NCBI GenBank assembly: GCA_032622095.1
Contig: CP136068.1
Location: forward strand, 152,795,151-152,859,150
Length of the DNA: 64,000 nt
From: Siphonodentalium dalli
Taxonomy: Eukaryota > Mollusca > Scaphopoda > Gadilida > Siphonodentaliidae
Direction of reading: 5' to 3'
Numbering within the stretch: the first letter of the stretch is position 1; every line of letters starts with the position of its first letter. Positions 15,119-26,131 of this stretch are shown here, piece by piece. Made by a program: the position numbers and the translations under genes. The notes below the pieces were generated by a model, which saw only the letters and a list, made by a program, of their open reading frames with translations, was not told the DNA's origin and did not search any database.

Positions 15119-17409
15119 AGATGTGGTTTGACGTGGGTTTATCTCACCTGACATACACCTGATCTGTGATGTGGTTTGATGTGAGTTTATCTCACCTGAC
15201 ATACACCTGATCCGAGATGTGGTCTGACGTGGGTTTATCTCACCTGAGATACACCTGATCCGTGATGTGGTTTGACGTGGGTTTATCTCACCTGACATAC
15301 ACCTGATCAGAGATGTGGTTTGACGTGGGTTTATCTCACCTGACATACACCTGATCCGAGATGTGGTCTGACGTGGGTTTATCTCACCTGACATACACCT
15401 GATCCGAGATGTGGTTTGATGTGAGTTTATCTCACCTGACATACACCTGATCCGAGATGTGGTCTGACGTGGGTTTATCTCACCTGACATACACCTGATC
15501 CGAGATGTGGTCTGACGTGGGTTTATCTCACCTGACATACACCTGATCCGAGATGTGGTCTGACGTGGGTTTATCTCACCTGACATACACCTGATCCGAG
15601 ATGTGGTTTGATGTGAGTTTATCTCACCTGACATACACCTGATCCGAGATGTGGTTTGACGTGAGTTTATCTCACCTGACATACACCTGATCCGTGATGT
15701 GGTTTGATGTGAGTTTATCTCACCTGACATACACCTGATCCGTGATGTGGTTTGACATGAGTTTACCTCACCTGACATACACCTGATCCGTGATGTGGTT
15801 TGACGTGAGTTTATCGCACCTTACATACACCTGATCTGAGATGTGGTTTGACGTGAGTTTATCTCACCTTATATACACCTGATCTGAAATGTGGTTTGAT
15901 GTGAGTTTATCTCACCTGACATACACCTGATACGAGATGTGGTTTGATGTGAGTTTATCTCACCTGACATATACCTGATCCGAGATGTGGTTTGATGTGA
16001 GTTTATCTCACCTTATATACACCTGATCCGAGATGTGGTTTGACATGAGTTTATCTCACCTGACATACACCTGATACGAGATGTGGTTTGACATGAGTTT
16101 ATCTCACCTGACATACACCTGATCCGTGATGTGGTCTGACGTGGGTTTATCTCACCTGACATACACCTGATCTGTGATGTGGTTTGACGTGGGTTTATCT
16201 CACCTGACATACACCTGATCTGTGATGTGGTTTGACGTGGGTTTATCTCACCTGACATACACCTGATCCGAGATGTGGTCTGACGTGGGTTTATCTCACC
16301 TGACATACACCTGATCTGTGATGTGGTTTGACGTGGGTTTATCTCACCTGACATACACCTGATCTGTGATGTGGTTTGATGTGAGTTTATCTCACCTGAC
16401 ATACACCTGATCCGAGATGTGGTTTGATGTGAGTTTATCTCACCTGACATACACCTGATCCGAGATGTGGTTTGACGTGAGTTTATCTCACCTGACATAC
16501 ACCTGATCCGTGATGTGGTTTGATGTGAGTTTATCTCACCTGACATACACCTGATCCGTGATGTGGTTTGACATGAGTTTACCTCACCTGACATACACCT
16601 GATCCGTGATGTGGTTTGACGTGAGTTTATCGCACCTTACATACACCTGATCTGAGATGGGGTTTGACGTGAGTTTATCTCACCTTATATACACCTGATC
16701 CGAAATGTGGTTTGATGTGAGTTTATCTCACCTGACATACACCTGATACGAGATGTGGTTTGATGTGAGTTTATCTCACCTGACATACACCTGATCCGAG
16801 ATGTGGTTTGATGTGAGTTTATCTCACCTTATATACACCTGATCCGAGATGTGGTTTGACATGAGTTTATCTCACCTGACATACACCTGATACGAGATGT
16901 GGTTTGACATGAGTTTATCTCACCTGACATACACCTGATCGTGATGTGGTTTGATGTGAGTTTATCTCACCTTATATACACCTGATCCGTGATGTGGTTT
17001 GATGTGAGTTTATCTCACCTGACATACACCTGATCCGTGATGTGGTTTGACATGAGTTTACCTCACCTGACATACACCTGATCCGTGATGTGGTTTGACG
17101 TGAGTTTATCGCACCTTACATACACCTGATCTGAGATGTGGTTTGACGTGAGTTTATCGCACCTTACATACACCTGATCTGTGATGTGGTTTGACATGAG
17201 TTTATCGCACCTTACATACACCTGATCCGAGATGTGGTTTGACGTGAGTTTATCGCACCTGACATACACCTGATCCGTGATGTGGTTTGACGTGAGTTTA
17301 TCTCACCTGACAGACACCTGATCCGTGATGTGGTTTGACGTGAGTTTATCTCACCTGACATACACCTGATCCGTGATGTGGTTTGACGTGAGTTTATCTC
17401 ACCTGACAT

Positions 17410-18268
17410 TAGGCTTGCCGCGATTTTGGGAATAATCGAACAATCGTCAGTGGTGCCGATTAATCGATTTTCATTTTGAAAATCAACTTTTTTAGTTCAA
17501 ATAACAATGCATATTATACAACAACACAAGAACGCTGGCATACAGCGTATTTGCAAAGAACTTATCTCAACTTAAGAGGCAATATTTTGCACCATATTTA
17601 CAGCACTAATCTAACCCAGAAACCCACCCACGCAAACATTTGTGACAATGTAACTTCAGTTGCGGCGTCTTTTGAGGTCTTGGTTTCACGTCGGTTTTTC
17701 TTTTAATGTGCCGACGCATGTGTATACTCCGTGGCATGCGTGATAGCAGATGTTCAGCGGTCATGTGCTATTCCGCTTTTGAGAGATTCCCGACTTTGAA
17801 TTAATGCACGATCCCGAACTTCAAATTCAATTAATGCACGATCCCAAATTTGCGAACAGTCTCACGAAGCACGTGGCCCGACGAGAGTTGGGAGTATTTT
17901 TCCGATTTTTTTCGTTCAATTTGTTTAATCAAAATGATTTCTGAATCTGCTTAGTGCTTACATAAAGTTCATAAACTACGAGTAATTATATTGTTTTTAT
18001 TGTTTAATAGAGGCATTTGAATTTATATGGGAGCAAATTCTCAGAACTAATGCCCTTCATTTCCGACGTGCGGTGCCCGTAAAACGGGAGTTATACTTAC
18101 CATCTTACACTTACCAGACGCACCTCTTAATAGTCTCTTTTTTGGCATCTATTTACTACAAATTAAATCTCTATTTGAGATTTAATTTCATGGGTAGAAA
18201 AATCGATTAATCGTCGATTATAGCCACCGATTAATCGATTTTGAAAATCCAAAATCGCGGCAAGTCTA
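17410..18268. mobile_element. hAT-type MITE inserted in the satellite
   Basis: An 859-bp non-satellite insert. Its ends are inverted repeats, TAGGCTTGCCGCGATTTTGG on the left and the complement of TAGACTTGCCGCGATTTTGG on the right (19 of 20 match). The satellite 8-mer CCTGACAT lies directly on both sides (17402-17409 and 18269-18276). An 8-bp target duplication is the signature of hAT transposases. Subterminal ATTAATCGATT motifs occur near both ends, as in many animal hAT elements. The interior holds no transposase; its best open frame (17476-17706, 76 codons) matches nothing I recognise. It is a non-autonomous copy. Confidence 0.9.
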
Positions 18269-18355
18269 CCTGACATACACCTGATCCGAGATGTGGTTTG
18301 ATGTGAGTTTATCTCACCTGACATACACCTGATCCGAGATGTGGTTTGACGTGAG
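18269..18355. repeat. Last satellite units and array edge
   Basis: Just under two 48-bp units follow the hAT insert. The array then stops inside a unit at GTGAGTATGTAAACGG, giving a sharp boundary with non-satellite DNA at about 18355. Confidence 0.93.
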
Positions 18356-18802
18356 TATGTAAACGGCTTTCACATAATCTCTCAACTGGCATGATACTGT
18401 CTACAGCATGTAATACTCACGTATTAGGACATGGCGATAGGGGTGGGGCCGGGTTTGAGGGGGTGTCTACCCCCCCCCCAACTTTGGTCATGCCTGACAC
18501 AACATAGGTTGGAAAGTTGAGATCAAAGATAAGTTGAAATTATTCTGGTAATTTCATTTTCCAACCAGTATTTACTGTGAAGTTTGTTGTTTTCAAACCG
18601 AAAATCAAATACTTCCCTACTTGTAGCCAATTTTTTTTACTAAGATGGTCATCAATTGGAAACATTCCAACCTTAGGGGAGTATCAGGTTGCAAATTTCC
18701 AACAGCTGGATACCTCGAGGTACCTGATGGGCAAATTCCAACCTGGGGTGGATAGGGAGTACAACTTGAATTCCCGAAAAATGGAATGGAATATGGTCTG
18801 GT
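18356..18802. other. Unique spacer next to the satellite
   Basis: No gene recognised. It holds a C-rich run at about 18470-18480 and otherwise AT-rich sequence. Open frames here are short and run into the neighbouring MITE. Confidence 0.6.
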
Positions 18803-19179
18803 TTAACCCTTTACCCAACAGAAGGGCCCTGTGCCAATGCATTCTCTTATATATGCGAGTCGACCATAGGTCGCCTCGCATATATAAGAGAATGCATTGG
18901 CTTAACACATTAAAAATTATAAAATTGTTAAAGAATGTAAGAATTTTTTTTTTTTAGGCCAATGCATTCTCTTATATATGCGAGGCGACCTATGGTCGAC
19001 TCGCATATATAAGAGAATGCATTGGCACAGGGTATAACGGTAACCATCACAATGTGGTCAATGAGCCGGTTCCAATGATATCCATATTTGTATGGTTCTA
19101 TTGAGACAGACCGAAGATATTTTAGGCTGTTGAAGCTATATTTGGCCGGTTTTGGCCGGTTTGTTGGGTAAAGGGTTAA
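18803..19179. mobile_element. piggyBac-like MITE, family P1, copy 1
   Basis: Flanked by TTAA on both sides (18803-18806 and 19176-19179), with inverted ends CCCTTTACCCAACA. TTAA targets and CCC ends are the signature of piggyBac-type transposons. Inside are two 67-bp hairpins at 18834-18900 and 18959-19025 that are reverse complements of each other, separated by an AT-rich spacer. A longer right arm contains GCCGGTTCCAATGATATCC. No coding capacity. Confidence 0.85.
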
Positions 19180-19252
19180 GAGGGGGAGGGGGTGCAGTTG
19201 GAAAACCCAATGGAGATCTTCTAGCCATCGTCCCTGGATACCCTCCACCTCA

Positions 19253-19304
19253 TCATATGCGACCCGCCATATCAAATCCAGTCGTAAGTCGGGATTTTTT
19301 TACC
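19253..19304. mobile_element. Family F2 end fragment
   Basis: Matches the end of the F2 element at 19418-19837 and 31672-32139, with GACCCGCCATATCAAATCC followed by a poly-T tract. It then passes into unrelated sequence at a truncated hairpin, so it is a broken or nested end. Confidence 0.6.
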
Positions 19305-19417
19305 ATGTGCCAATGCATTCTCCACCGCAACACCTCCGGCCAGGGTGGCGTTCTGTATGTGTACCTGCACATAATAATTATATAATAGTACATCATGCAT
19401 GGGTAATATACACTACT

Positions 19418-19837
19418 TATGTAACCCACCATATCAAATCCAGTCGTATATGTTTTTACCCTGTGCCAATGCATTCTCTTATATATGCGAGTCGACCATA
19501 GGTTGCCCCGCATATATAAGAGAATGCATTGGCCTAACAATTTTTACAATTTTAATAATTTGTTCTTGTATTCTTTAACAATTTTATAATTTCACCCATA
19601 CAGAGCCCCAGACAAACATGAGCAGACGACACTCTTCTATATGCTTCTATATATGTGTGGGGCTCCCTGCAGGGTAATGGATGTTTTTTATGTTATGTCC
19701 TAAAAATTGTAAGAAACATTTATTTAAAAAAAATGATAAAAAATTGTTAGGTCGACTCGCATATATAAGAGAATGCATTGGCACAGGGTAAAAAAATCCC
19801 AACTTAAGACTGGATTTGATATGGCGGGTCACATATG
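19418..19837. mobile_element. Family F2 hairpin MITE, copy 1
   Basis: Inverted ends carry ACCCACCATATCAAATCC on the left and the complement of GGATTTGATATGGCGGGTC on the right. Next to the ends lies one full copy of the 67-bp hairpin (about 19465-19532) and half of another (about 19748-19784). The interior includes ACAGAGCCCCAGACAAAC and CCTGCAGGGTAATGG. There is no TTAA at the ends, so it differs from P1 although the hairpin is shared. No coding capacity. Confidence 0.75.
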
Positions 19838-19891
19838 CACTCACTGTTTATTGGATTCAACTTTTCTTCAATCTTGATTTTTGCCACTCTG

Positions 19892-20290
19892 TTAACCCTT
19901 TACCCAACAGAGCGGCCCTGTGCCAATGCATTCTCTTATATATGCGAGTCGACCATAGGTCGCCTCGCATATATAAGAGAATGCATTGGCTTAACACATT
20001 AAAAATTATAAAATTGTTAAAGAATGTAAGAAAAAATGGTAAAAAGTGTTAAAAAAAGATTTTTTTAGGCCAATGCATTCTCTTATATATGCGAGGCGAC
20101 CTATGGTCGACTCGCATATATAAGAGAATGCATTGGCACAGGGCATAACTGTAACTATCACAAGTTGGTCAAGGAGCCGGTTCCAATGATATCCATATTT
20201 GTATGGTTCTATTGAGACAGACCGAAGATATTTTAGGCTGTTGAAGCTTTATTTGGCCGGTTTTGGCCGGTTTGTTGGGTAAAGGGTTAA
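19892..20290. mobile_element. piggyBac-like MITE, family P1, copy 2
   Basis: TTAA at 19892-19895 and 20287-20290, CCCTTTACCCAACA ends and the same two opposed hairpins (about 19922-19988 and 20069-20136) as copy 1, in the same orientation. The spacer between the hairpins is slightly longer than in copy 1. Confidence 0.85.
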
Positions 20291-21319
20291 AGTAACTTGC
20301 CAAACATTTTGCTTCATAAACTTGATAATATTTGTTTTGAATGTGAATTATTATTGCAGTGGCAATTTGTGACAAGAAACATGCAATAACCATATGTCAT
20401 TATTTTTTTCACTTCTCAGATAGTCAAGAGGAAAGATGGCTTTAAGACGGCCCTTTGAACAATGTTACAAAACAATGGATTTATATAAATCTAAACCTGA
20501 TGCTACAAAGATGATGCAGCAAGTCAACTAATTTTCATAAAAGCAACATACTGAAGGAAGTCCCCATGGATTACAGATTTAATGTATAACTTTGTGAATT
20601 AGGCCACAAAAATAAAATTTTACATTAGTGGATGAGGCCAACCAATATTATAGTCTGGTTTATGAAAATTTGAGTGAACAAAAAAATAGATGCAGAAGGG
20701 AAAAAAAACGATAATTTAAAGTTTCTGCCATTAATATTTTGTTTGCCACATACTTTATATTTTAACCAACATGAGCATAAACCGATACAAAACATTATTA
20801 TTTTGTTTTACAATATGTTAAAAAACTGTTTTAGGGTGGGTTCGTATACCAGGCTATTAAATTTCTGTTGCCTGAATCAACCTGAATGGCTTTTAAAAAG
20901 CATGTAACTTCTGAAAAAATGGCTTTTTGCAGCATTTTTCATACTTCTCACTCAAAGCATCATTCAACGTTAGAAATTTTCCAGTTGAGAAACAGAATTT
21001 CTCTCATTTTCTGCTCAGCTCATAATAGAGAGTTATAGATTGAAAACTTCTAACTTCGTATGTCAAGTACCAACAAACTATAATTTTCCATGTGATCTGA
21101 GTTATTACTTATAATTACATTTCAGTGGATGTTTCAAAGGTACATGTATATATTGTGAACTGTATAGTGACGTGGCCAAGACGACGCATGTTGCTGTGGC
21201 TAAATATTTACACTTAACATTCATTTCTGCCCAAATGTAATTATCCTATTTACATATATCAGCAGTTTGTAAACAAATGGAAAAATACTATAGAAAATGG
21301 AGTGGGTGTAATGATAACA
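20291..21319. other. AT-rich spacer, no gene seen
   Basis: About 1 kb of AT-rich sequence. No conserved coding frame, hairpin family or tandem repeat was recognised. Confidence 0.5.
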
Positions 21320-21775
21320 AGCCTGAGTTTAGTGCGCCTGTCATTTTCAGAATGTTGTCCCCAGAGGGTGAATTAAGTGACACTATCCCGCATAGCGGCA
21401 TCACTAAACTCATCCTCTGAGGACCTCATTCTGCTTAGGCCTCATCTCCTCAAAGTTTCTTTATTATCAAATTTCTATAGAATCTTCTTCACATAGATTC
21501 TATTTCTTTTGTAGTTTATAGTTTAGTTTCTCTATATCCCCAAATTTGCAGACGACAAATTGCATAATCAAGGTTCCCAATGGGTGTACATCACAATATT
21601 CACCATTTGGGAACTTCAATCTGAGTCTATGTCTCCCATAGCAGTTGAGGCCATGCAGACTGAGGTCCACAGAGGGTGAATTTAGTGATACTAGCCTGCT
21701 ATGTGGGATAGCATCACTAAATTCACCCTCTGGGGACCTCATTCTGCAAATGACAGGCACACTAAACTCAGGCTT
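21320..21775. mobile_element. Family F4 two-hairpin MITE, copy 1
   Basis: The outer inverted ends are AAGCCTGAGTTTAGTG and its near complement at 21760-21775. Each end carries a hairpin built from GAGGTCCCCAGAGGGTGAA and its complement, with a short GC-containing loop. Between them is about 200 bp of unique sequence. Related copies occur at 27646, 28296, 28750 and 41118. No open frame with a recognisable product. Confidence 0.75.
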
Positions 21776-22113
21776 GAATGATAAGATTATTCAATCTAAA
21801 CCTGTAATTTTTAGCACAGTGGTGGTATGCACCAATCTTGAACTCGAATGCACTGCGCATGAAGCAAACCTCACCCTCCTTCCTTATCTTGCCATTTCTG
21901 TTATTTTTCGAGGTAATGTTGCTTGTGGCGATGGTTGCAGGATCTTGTAAAATTGACTTTGTGTGGCCTAATATAAGAAATGAAGGTTGTTTCTGATAAT
22001 TAAAATACTGTGATATCTGTAGCTGTAGATATTTCAGTGCAGGAACCTCTCAGTTATAGATGCACTGATCCAGGTGCTACCATGGCTGAGTAACTTTATA
22101 ACTCTGACTCCAG

Positions 22114-22216
22114 TAGCTTTCCGATGAATGGCAACAAGCCATATTTCCGACTAAATCCTGAAAAGTTACCCATAATTCTGCTGTGGTTAAGGGGTCGATT
22201 ACTTAGGGCATTACTG
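22114..22216. mobile_element. Half copy of the TA-flanked palindromic family F5
   Basis: Matches the right half of the 213-bp palindromes at 26988-27200 and 32982-33194, ending GGGCATTACTG followed by TA. The left arm is missing, as if one arm of the hairpin was lost. Confidence 0.75.
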
Positions 22217-22547
22217 TATATTGGGGTAGATATACTACTGTATAATATGACTTGTGTCATGCAAAATGAAAAAATACTATTATAATCATGGATGAACTTG
22301 CAACTTCAAAATTTTAGTAAACTATGATTTGACAACAAAAGTTGCTTGAAAATAGGCAAATTAAAAAAGTATGTTCGGATATAAAAATTCTCAATGCAGC
22401 AAGCGACCAGCTCTGTCACTGATTGGTAGAAACTCTCTGCTGATAATTATTTTATTGACAGCTGTGGAAAGCCCCATTAGATTGTAGCACTTGACACGAC
22501 TGGTTCCCTTCTCTTTATGTTGGACCTACTGCTATTTTAAATGCACT

Positions 22548-23007
22548 TTAACCCTTTCTGTACCAAATGGATTCTCCCATGCAGTTATAAAAGTATACAT
22601 TGGAATGGTTTATTGTTCATCTGGAGGGGTTTTCAGAAAAAAACAAGCAGACAACATATAATAAAAGTGCAAAATGGGTCCTATTTAAAGGAAATGTTCA
22701 GATAATATGGACGTTTGTTGAACTTATTATCTGAACATTTCCTATGGGATAACTACTCGTCAATGATGCTTTTGTATATTAAGTAAATGATAATATACAG
22801 ATGTTATATACTCCAGAACAATTGGAATGGTCTATATTATTCATTTGGAGGAACGGTAAGGTGATAAAGCAGACAACATCTAAAGAAAAGTGCAGAAAGA
22901 GCCATATTTATTGAGGGAAATGTTTAGATAATAAGTGTTGTTTGTTGAACTTATTATCTGAACATTTCCTATGGGAAATAAAACTACTCATCAATGATGT
23001 TTTAGGG
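22548..23007. mobile_element. Family F6 TTAA element, two units
   Basis: Begins TTAACCCTTTCTGTACC at 22548. Two diverged units (about 22548-22772 and 22800-23004) each contain ATTGGAATGGT, GCAGACAACAT and an inverted pair around GGAAATGTTCAGATAAT. It abuts the next P1 element at the TTAA of 23008. Its first ten bases, TTAACCCTTT, are shared with families P1 and F3. Confidence 0.65.
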
Positions 23008-23379
23008 TTAACCCTTTACCCAACAAACCAGCCAAAAACGCCCAAATAAAGCTTCAACAGCCTAAAATATCTTCGGTCTGTCTCAATAACACCATACAAA
23101 TATGGATATCATTGGAACCGGTTCATTGGCCACATTGTGATGGTTACAGTTATGCCCTGTGCCAATGCATTCTCTTATATATGCGAGTCGACCATAGGTC
23201 GCCTCGTATATATAAGAGAATGCATTGGCCTAAAAAAATCTTTTTTTACCATTTTTTCTTATAATATTTTCTACATTCTTTGCCAATTTGATCATTTTTA
23301 ATATGTGTTAAGCCAATGCATTCTCTTATATATAAGAGAATGCATTGGCACAGGGCCGTTCTGTTGGGTAAAGGGTTAA
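23008..23379. mobile_element. piggyBac-like MITE, family P1, copy 3 (inverted)
   Basis: TTAA at 23008-23011 and 23376-23379 with CCCTTTACCCAACA ends. Orientation is opposite to copies 1 and 2. The first hairpin (about 23162-23228) is full length. The second (about 23313-23348) has lost its centre and is only 36 bp, leaving the outer arms joined. Confidence 0.85.
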
Positions 23380-23898
23380 CCTATTCTTCAAGCATGCTGA
23401 AATATACCATCAAACTTAAAACCACTTTTTATGTTTTTTTCAGTCTTTTTAATGTCAGACAATCAAATCATACTTGGGAATATACATGTAGGTTGCATTG
23501 GTATTTTACCGTATTTGTTTCTCATTTAAGTTATTTAATTCAGTAAATTACACTCACACTCTATATCTTATTGGCCACAAATAGTGATGTAATTAAGTCA
23601 TCATTTTTATGTGACAAATGTTATATTGTAAGTACTAGTTAATGCATAACAATATGAATACTACTAACATATCAGATTCTCGTAAATAAAACTGATAAAA
23701 AAAAAGTCGTCGTCTGATTTAGATTTTGGCATGCTGTACCTTTCAGTGCATTGAGAGCAAGGGAAATCACAATTTTTTTTATGGATAACTACCCTTTCTG
23801 CGTTACTTGCACACAATCTAAATCTATGAAAAATGAAAATATAAATTAACGAGTGCCAGTCACTCTTGTGGTATTACCAGTTTTCAGACATTAGCACA
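23380..23898. other. AT-rich spacer, no gene seen
   Basis: No coding exon, RNA gene or repeat family recognised between two P1 elements. Confidence 0.5.
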
Positions 23899-24150
23899 TT
23901 AACCCTTTACCCAACAAAACGGTCAAAAACGCCCAAATAAAGCTTCAACAGCCTAAAATATCTTCGGTCTGTCTCAATAACACCATACAAATATGGATAT
24001 CATTGGAACCAGTTCATTGACCACATTGTGATGGTTACAGTTATGCCCTGTGCCAATGCATTCTCTTATATATGCGAGGCGACCTATGGTCGACTCACAT
24101 ATATAAGAGAATGCATTGGCACAGGGCCGTTCTGTTGGGTAAAGGGTTAA
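23899..24150. mobile_element. piggyBac-like MITE, family P1, copy 4 (short)
   Basis: TTAA at 23899-23902 and 24147-24150 with P1 ends. It has only one 67-bp hairpin (about 24053-24119); the second hairpin and the spacer are absent. This suggests loss by recombination between the hairpins. Confidence 0.83.
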
Positions 24151-24287
24151 CTTTATGCCAACGTACCATATGATTGTGCCAGACCTATGCTGAGCACAGA
24201 ATGCTCTAGAAAGTGATGATACAATAATGGCATTCTAGGCTTCTTTTGTATAGATTTATGAGAAATCTCAATAAGAAATGTTGGTCC

Positions 24288-24490
24288 ACTAATCCTTTCA
24301 TGACGGGAGCTGTGCTGGTGCAGCATAAAAGATCCTATGCCAGTGCATTCTCTTATATATGCGATTCTCCCATAGGTAGCCTCACACATTTAAGAGAATG
24401 CACTGGCTTACAAGGTCAAGGTAAATATTGATAGGTCATTTTTTATTCTCTTATATTTATTCAGGATGCACTAGTCATGGAAGGGCTAAT
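24288..24490. mobile_element. Family F3 hairpin MITE
   Basis: Ends read CCTTTCATGACGGGAGC and the complement CATGGAAGGG, flanked by CTAA on both sides, a degraded form of the usual TTAA. It contains a hairpin (about 24339-24404) with the same GCATTCTCTTATATATGCGA arm as P1 and F2, followed by ACAAGGTCAAGGTAAATATTG. Confidence 0.7.
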
Positions 24491-24586
24491 CACAGGCCCA
24501 TGGGGAAAATTACTAAAATACCAATATAGACTATACCTGTGGGGCTAATTGTTACTTACAGCACCCTGTTACATTTTGGAATTATA

Positions 24587-25117
24587 TTACTCGTATTTAA
24601 ATTCGCGCAGTACTATTTTTCGCGAATTAAAACTGAGCGAAAAATCATACGCCACCAAGTTTAATCTAAACCACAGTCCATATGAAATACTTGCAAGAGG
24701 GCTATGTTGCTGAATTTACATATATTATGAACGGTTGAATAGACAAATACACCTATACATGTATGCATATATTAAATTTGACCAACCGCTATCAAAACCA
24801 TTGCTCACAATGCCAAGCGACAAATCATGGTAGCATAGACATTGTTGAAATGATTGTATAAGAAATACTAATATTCCAGATCGCCACAAAATTATGATGT
24901 ATGTTGTTACCATGGGTTATTGTCAACACGATATAAATCCGCCGCGATTGTGTTTAATATACACATACACCGAAACTTCATCAGCTTCAAGATATACGGA
25001 AATATTACAAAAATAGTTTTATCAGTTTTAAATTCGCGCAGCTAGGTGCGTGAATTTAAAGTGCACGAATTCAAAACTGAGCGAAAAATAGTACTGCGCG
25101 AATTTAAATACGAGTAA
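24587..25117. mobile_element. MITE with ATTCGCGCAG inverted ends (F10)
   Basis: The left end TTACTCGTATTTAAATTCGC is matched by its complement at 25098-25117. Both ends continue into GCAGTACTATTTTTCGC, and each side repeats AAAACTGAGCGAAAAAT further in. The interior is unique and non-coding. The superfamily is not clear from the ends. Confidence 0.7.
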
Positions 25118-25275
25118 GGTATGTGTAATATAATTAATCTCGAGCAGTTTATACATTTATGTCAGTTCTCCGGGAGAGAACTTTTATTAAAGTATATGTT
25201 ATTTTTGTATATTATATATTACTATCCACTGATTGTAGATGTACAATAACTAGACATTCAAGTTTTAGGTCACAT

Positions 25276-25812
25276 AATGTATGTTACTAGCTGGACTGTA
25301 ATATATGGAACCAGTCTAGTTAGGTCACCCGTACATAATGTATGTTACTAGCTGGCCTGTAATATATGGAACCAGTCTAGTTAGTTCACCCATACATAAT
25401 GTATGTTACTAGCTGATAGTGATGTGAACTAGCCTGTAATATATGGAACCAGTCTAGTTAGTTCACCCATACATAATGTATGTTACTAGCTGGTAGTGAT
25501 GTGAACTAGCCTGTAATATATGGAACCAGTCTAGTTAGGTCACCCATACATAATGTATGTTACTAGCTGATAGTGATGTGAACTAGCCTGTAATATATGG
25601 AACCAGTCTAGTTAGGTCACCCGTACATAATGTATGTTACTAGTTGGCCTGTAATATATGGAACCAGTCTAGTTAGGTCACCCGTACATAATGTATGTTA
25701 CTAGTTGGCCTGTAATATATGGAACCAGTCTAGTTAGGTCACCCGTACATAATGTATGTTACTTGTTGATAGTGATGTGAACTAGCCTGTAATATATGGA
25801 ACCAGCCTAGAT
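25276..25812. repeat. Minisatellite with 61-bp and 77-bp units
   Basis: About eight tandem copies of a unit containing CATACATAATGTATGTTAC and AATATATGGAACCAGTCTAG. Units come in two lengths. The 77-bp form carries an extra 16 bp around ATAGTGATGTGAACTA; the 61-bp form lacks it. Both forms are interspersed. Confidence 0.9.
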
Positions 25813-25867
25813 TGATATATGATAGGATGTGGATGAAACAGAATATCTTCTTATCCGATCACACATA

Positions 25868-26131
25868 ATTATTAAACCTTTTTATATTAAAGCATCATTG
25901 ATGAGTAGTTATCCCATAGGAAATGTTCAGATAATAAGTTCAACAAACAACCATAGGTCGTTTGTTGAACTTACAATCTAAACATTTCCCTCAATAAATA
26001 GGACTTCTTCTGTACTTGTATTTATCTGTTGTCTGCTTTTGTTACCTAAACATCCCTGCAAATCAATAATAGATCATTCCGATGTACACTTTTTACTAAC
26101 TGGGAGAATCCATATTGTATAGAAAGGGTTG
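25868..26131. mobile_element. Family F6 element, inverted copy
   Basis: Reverse-orientation relative of 22548-23007. It contains CCATAGGAAATGTTCAGAT, the GTTTGTTGAAC hairpin around 25945-25975, and ends GAATCCATATTGTATAGAAAGGG. The outer TTAA sites are degraded. Confidence 0.65.

Larger units (their letters stand above)
1..17409. repeat. 48-bp satellite array (main block)
   Basis: About 17.4 kb of head-to-tail copies of a 48-bp unit, starting at the window edge so the true left end is not seen. The unit contains CACCTGA twice over a short distance, then GATGTGGTTTGA and GTGAGTTTATCT. Copies differ mainly at two CpG sites, at one AGATG/TGATG position and at one GTGAG/GTGGG position. Because 48 is a multiple of three, one minus-strand frame of 16 codons per unit stays open for long stretches, the longest being 657 codons at 1892-3865. 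The frame has no splice, start or domain context, so I read the array as non-coding satellite DNA. Some units lack 11 bp and are 37 bp long. Centromeric, subtelomeric or interstitial location cannot be decided from the sequence. Confidence 0.97.

Noticed and set aside
1-17409. Many minus-strand open frames encoding MSGEIN-type 16-residue repeats, as a possible repetitive protein gene
   Set aside because: The frame stays open only because the unit is 48 bp. Variants concentrate at CpG sites and change residues, 37-bp units break the frame, and there are no splice sites, promoter or domain context.
1-17409. CRISPR-like array
   Set aside because: Units are continuous with no unique spacers, the sequence is eukaryotic and no cas genes exist.
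17476-17706. 76-codon frame inside the hAT MITE as a transposase
   Set aside because: Far too short, with no catalytic or dimerisation motif.
18577-20052. Several 65-126 codon frames overlapping P1 and F2 elements
   Set aside because: They read through the palindromic arms, and the same peptide pieces recur in every hairpin copy.
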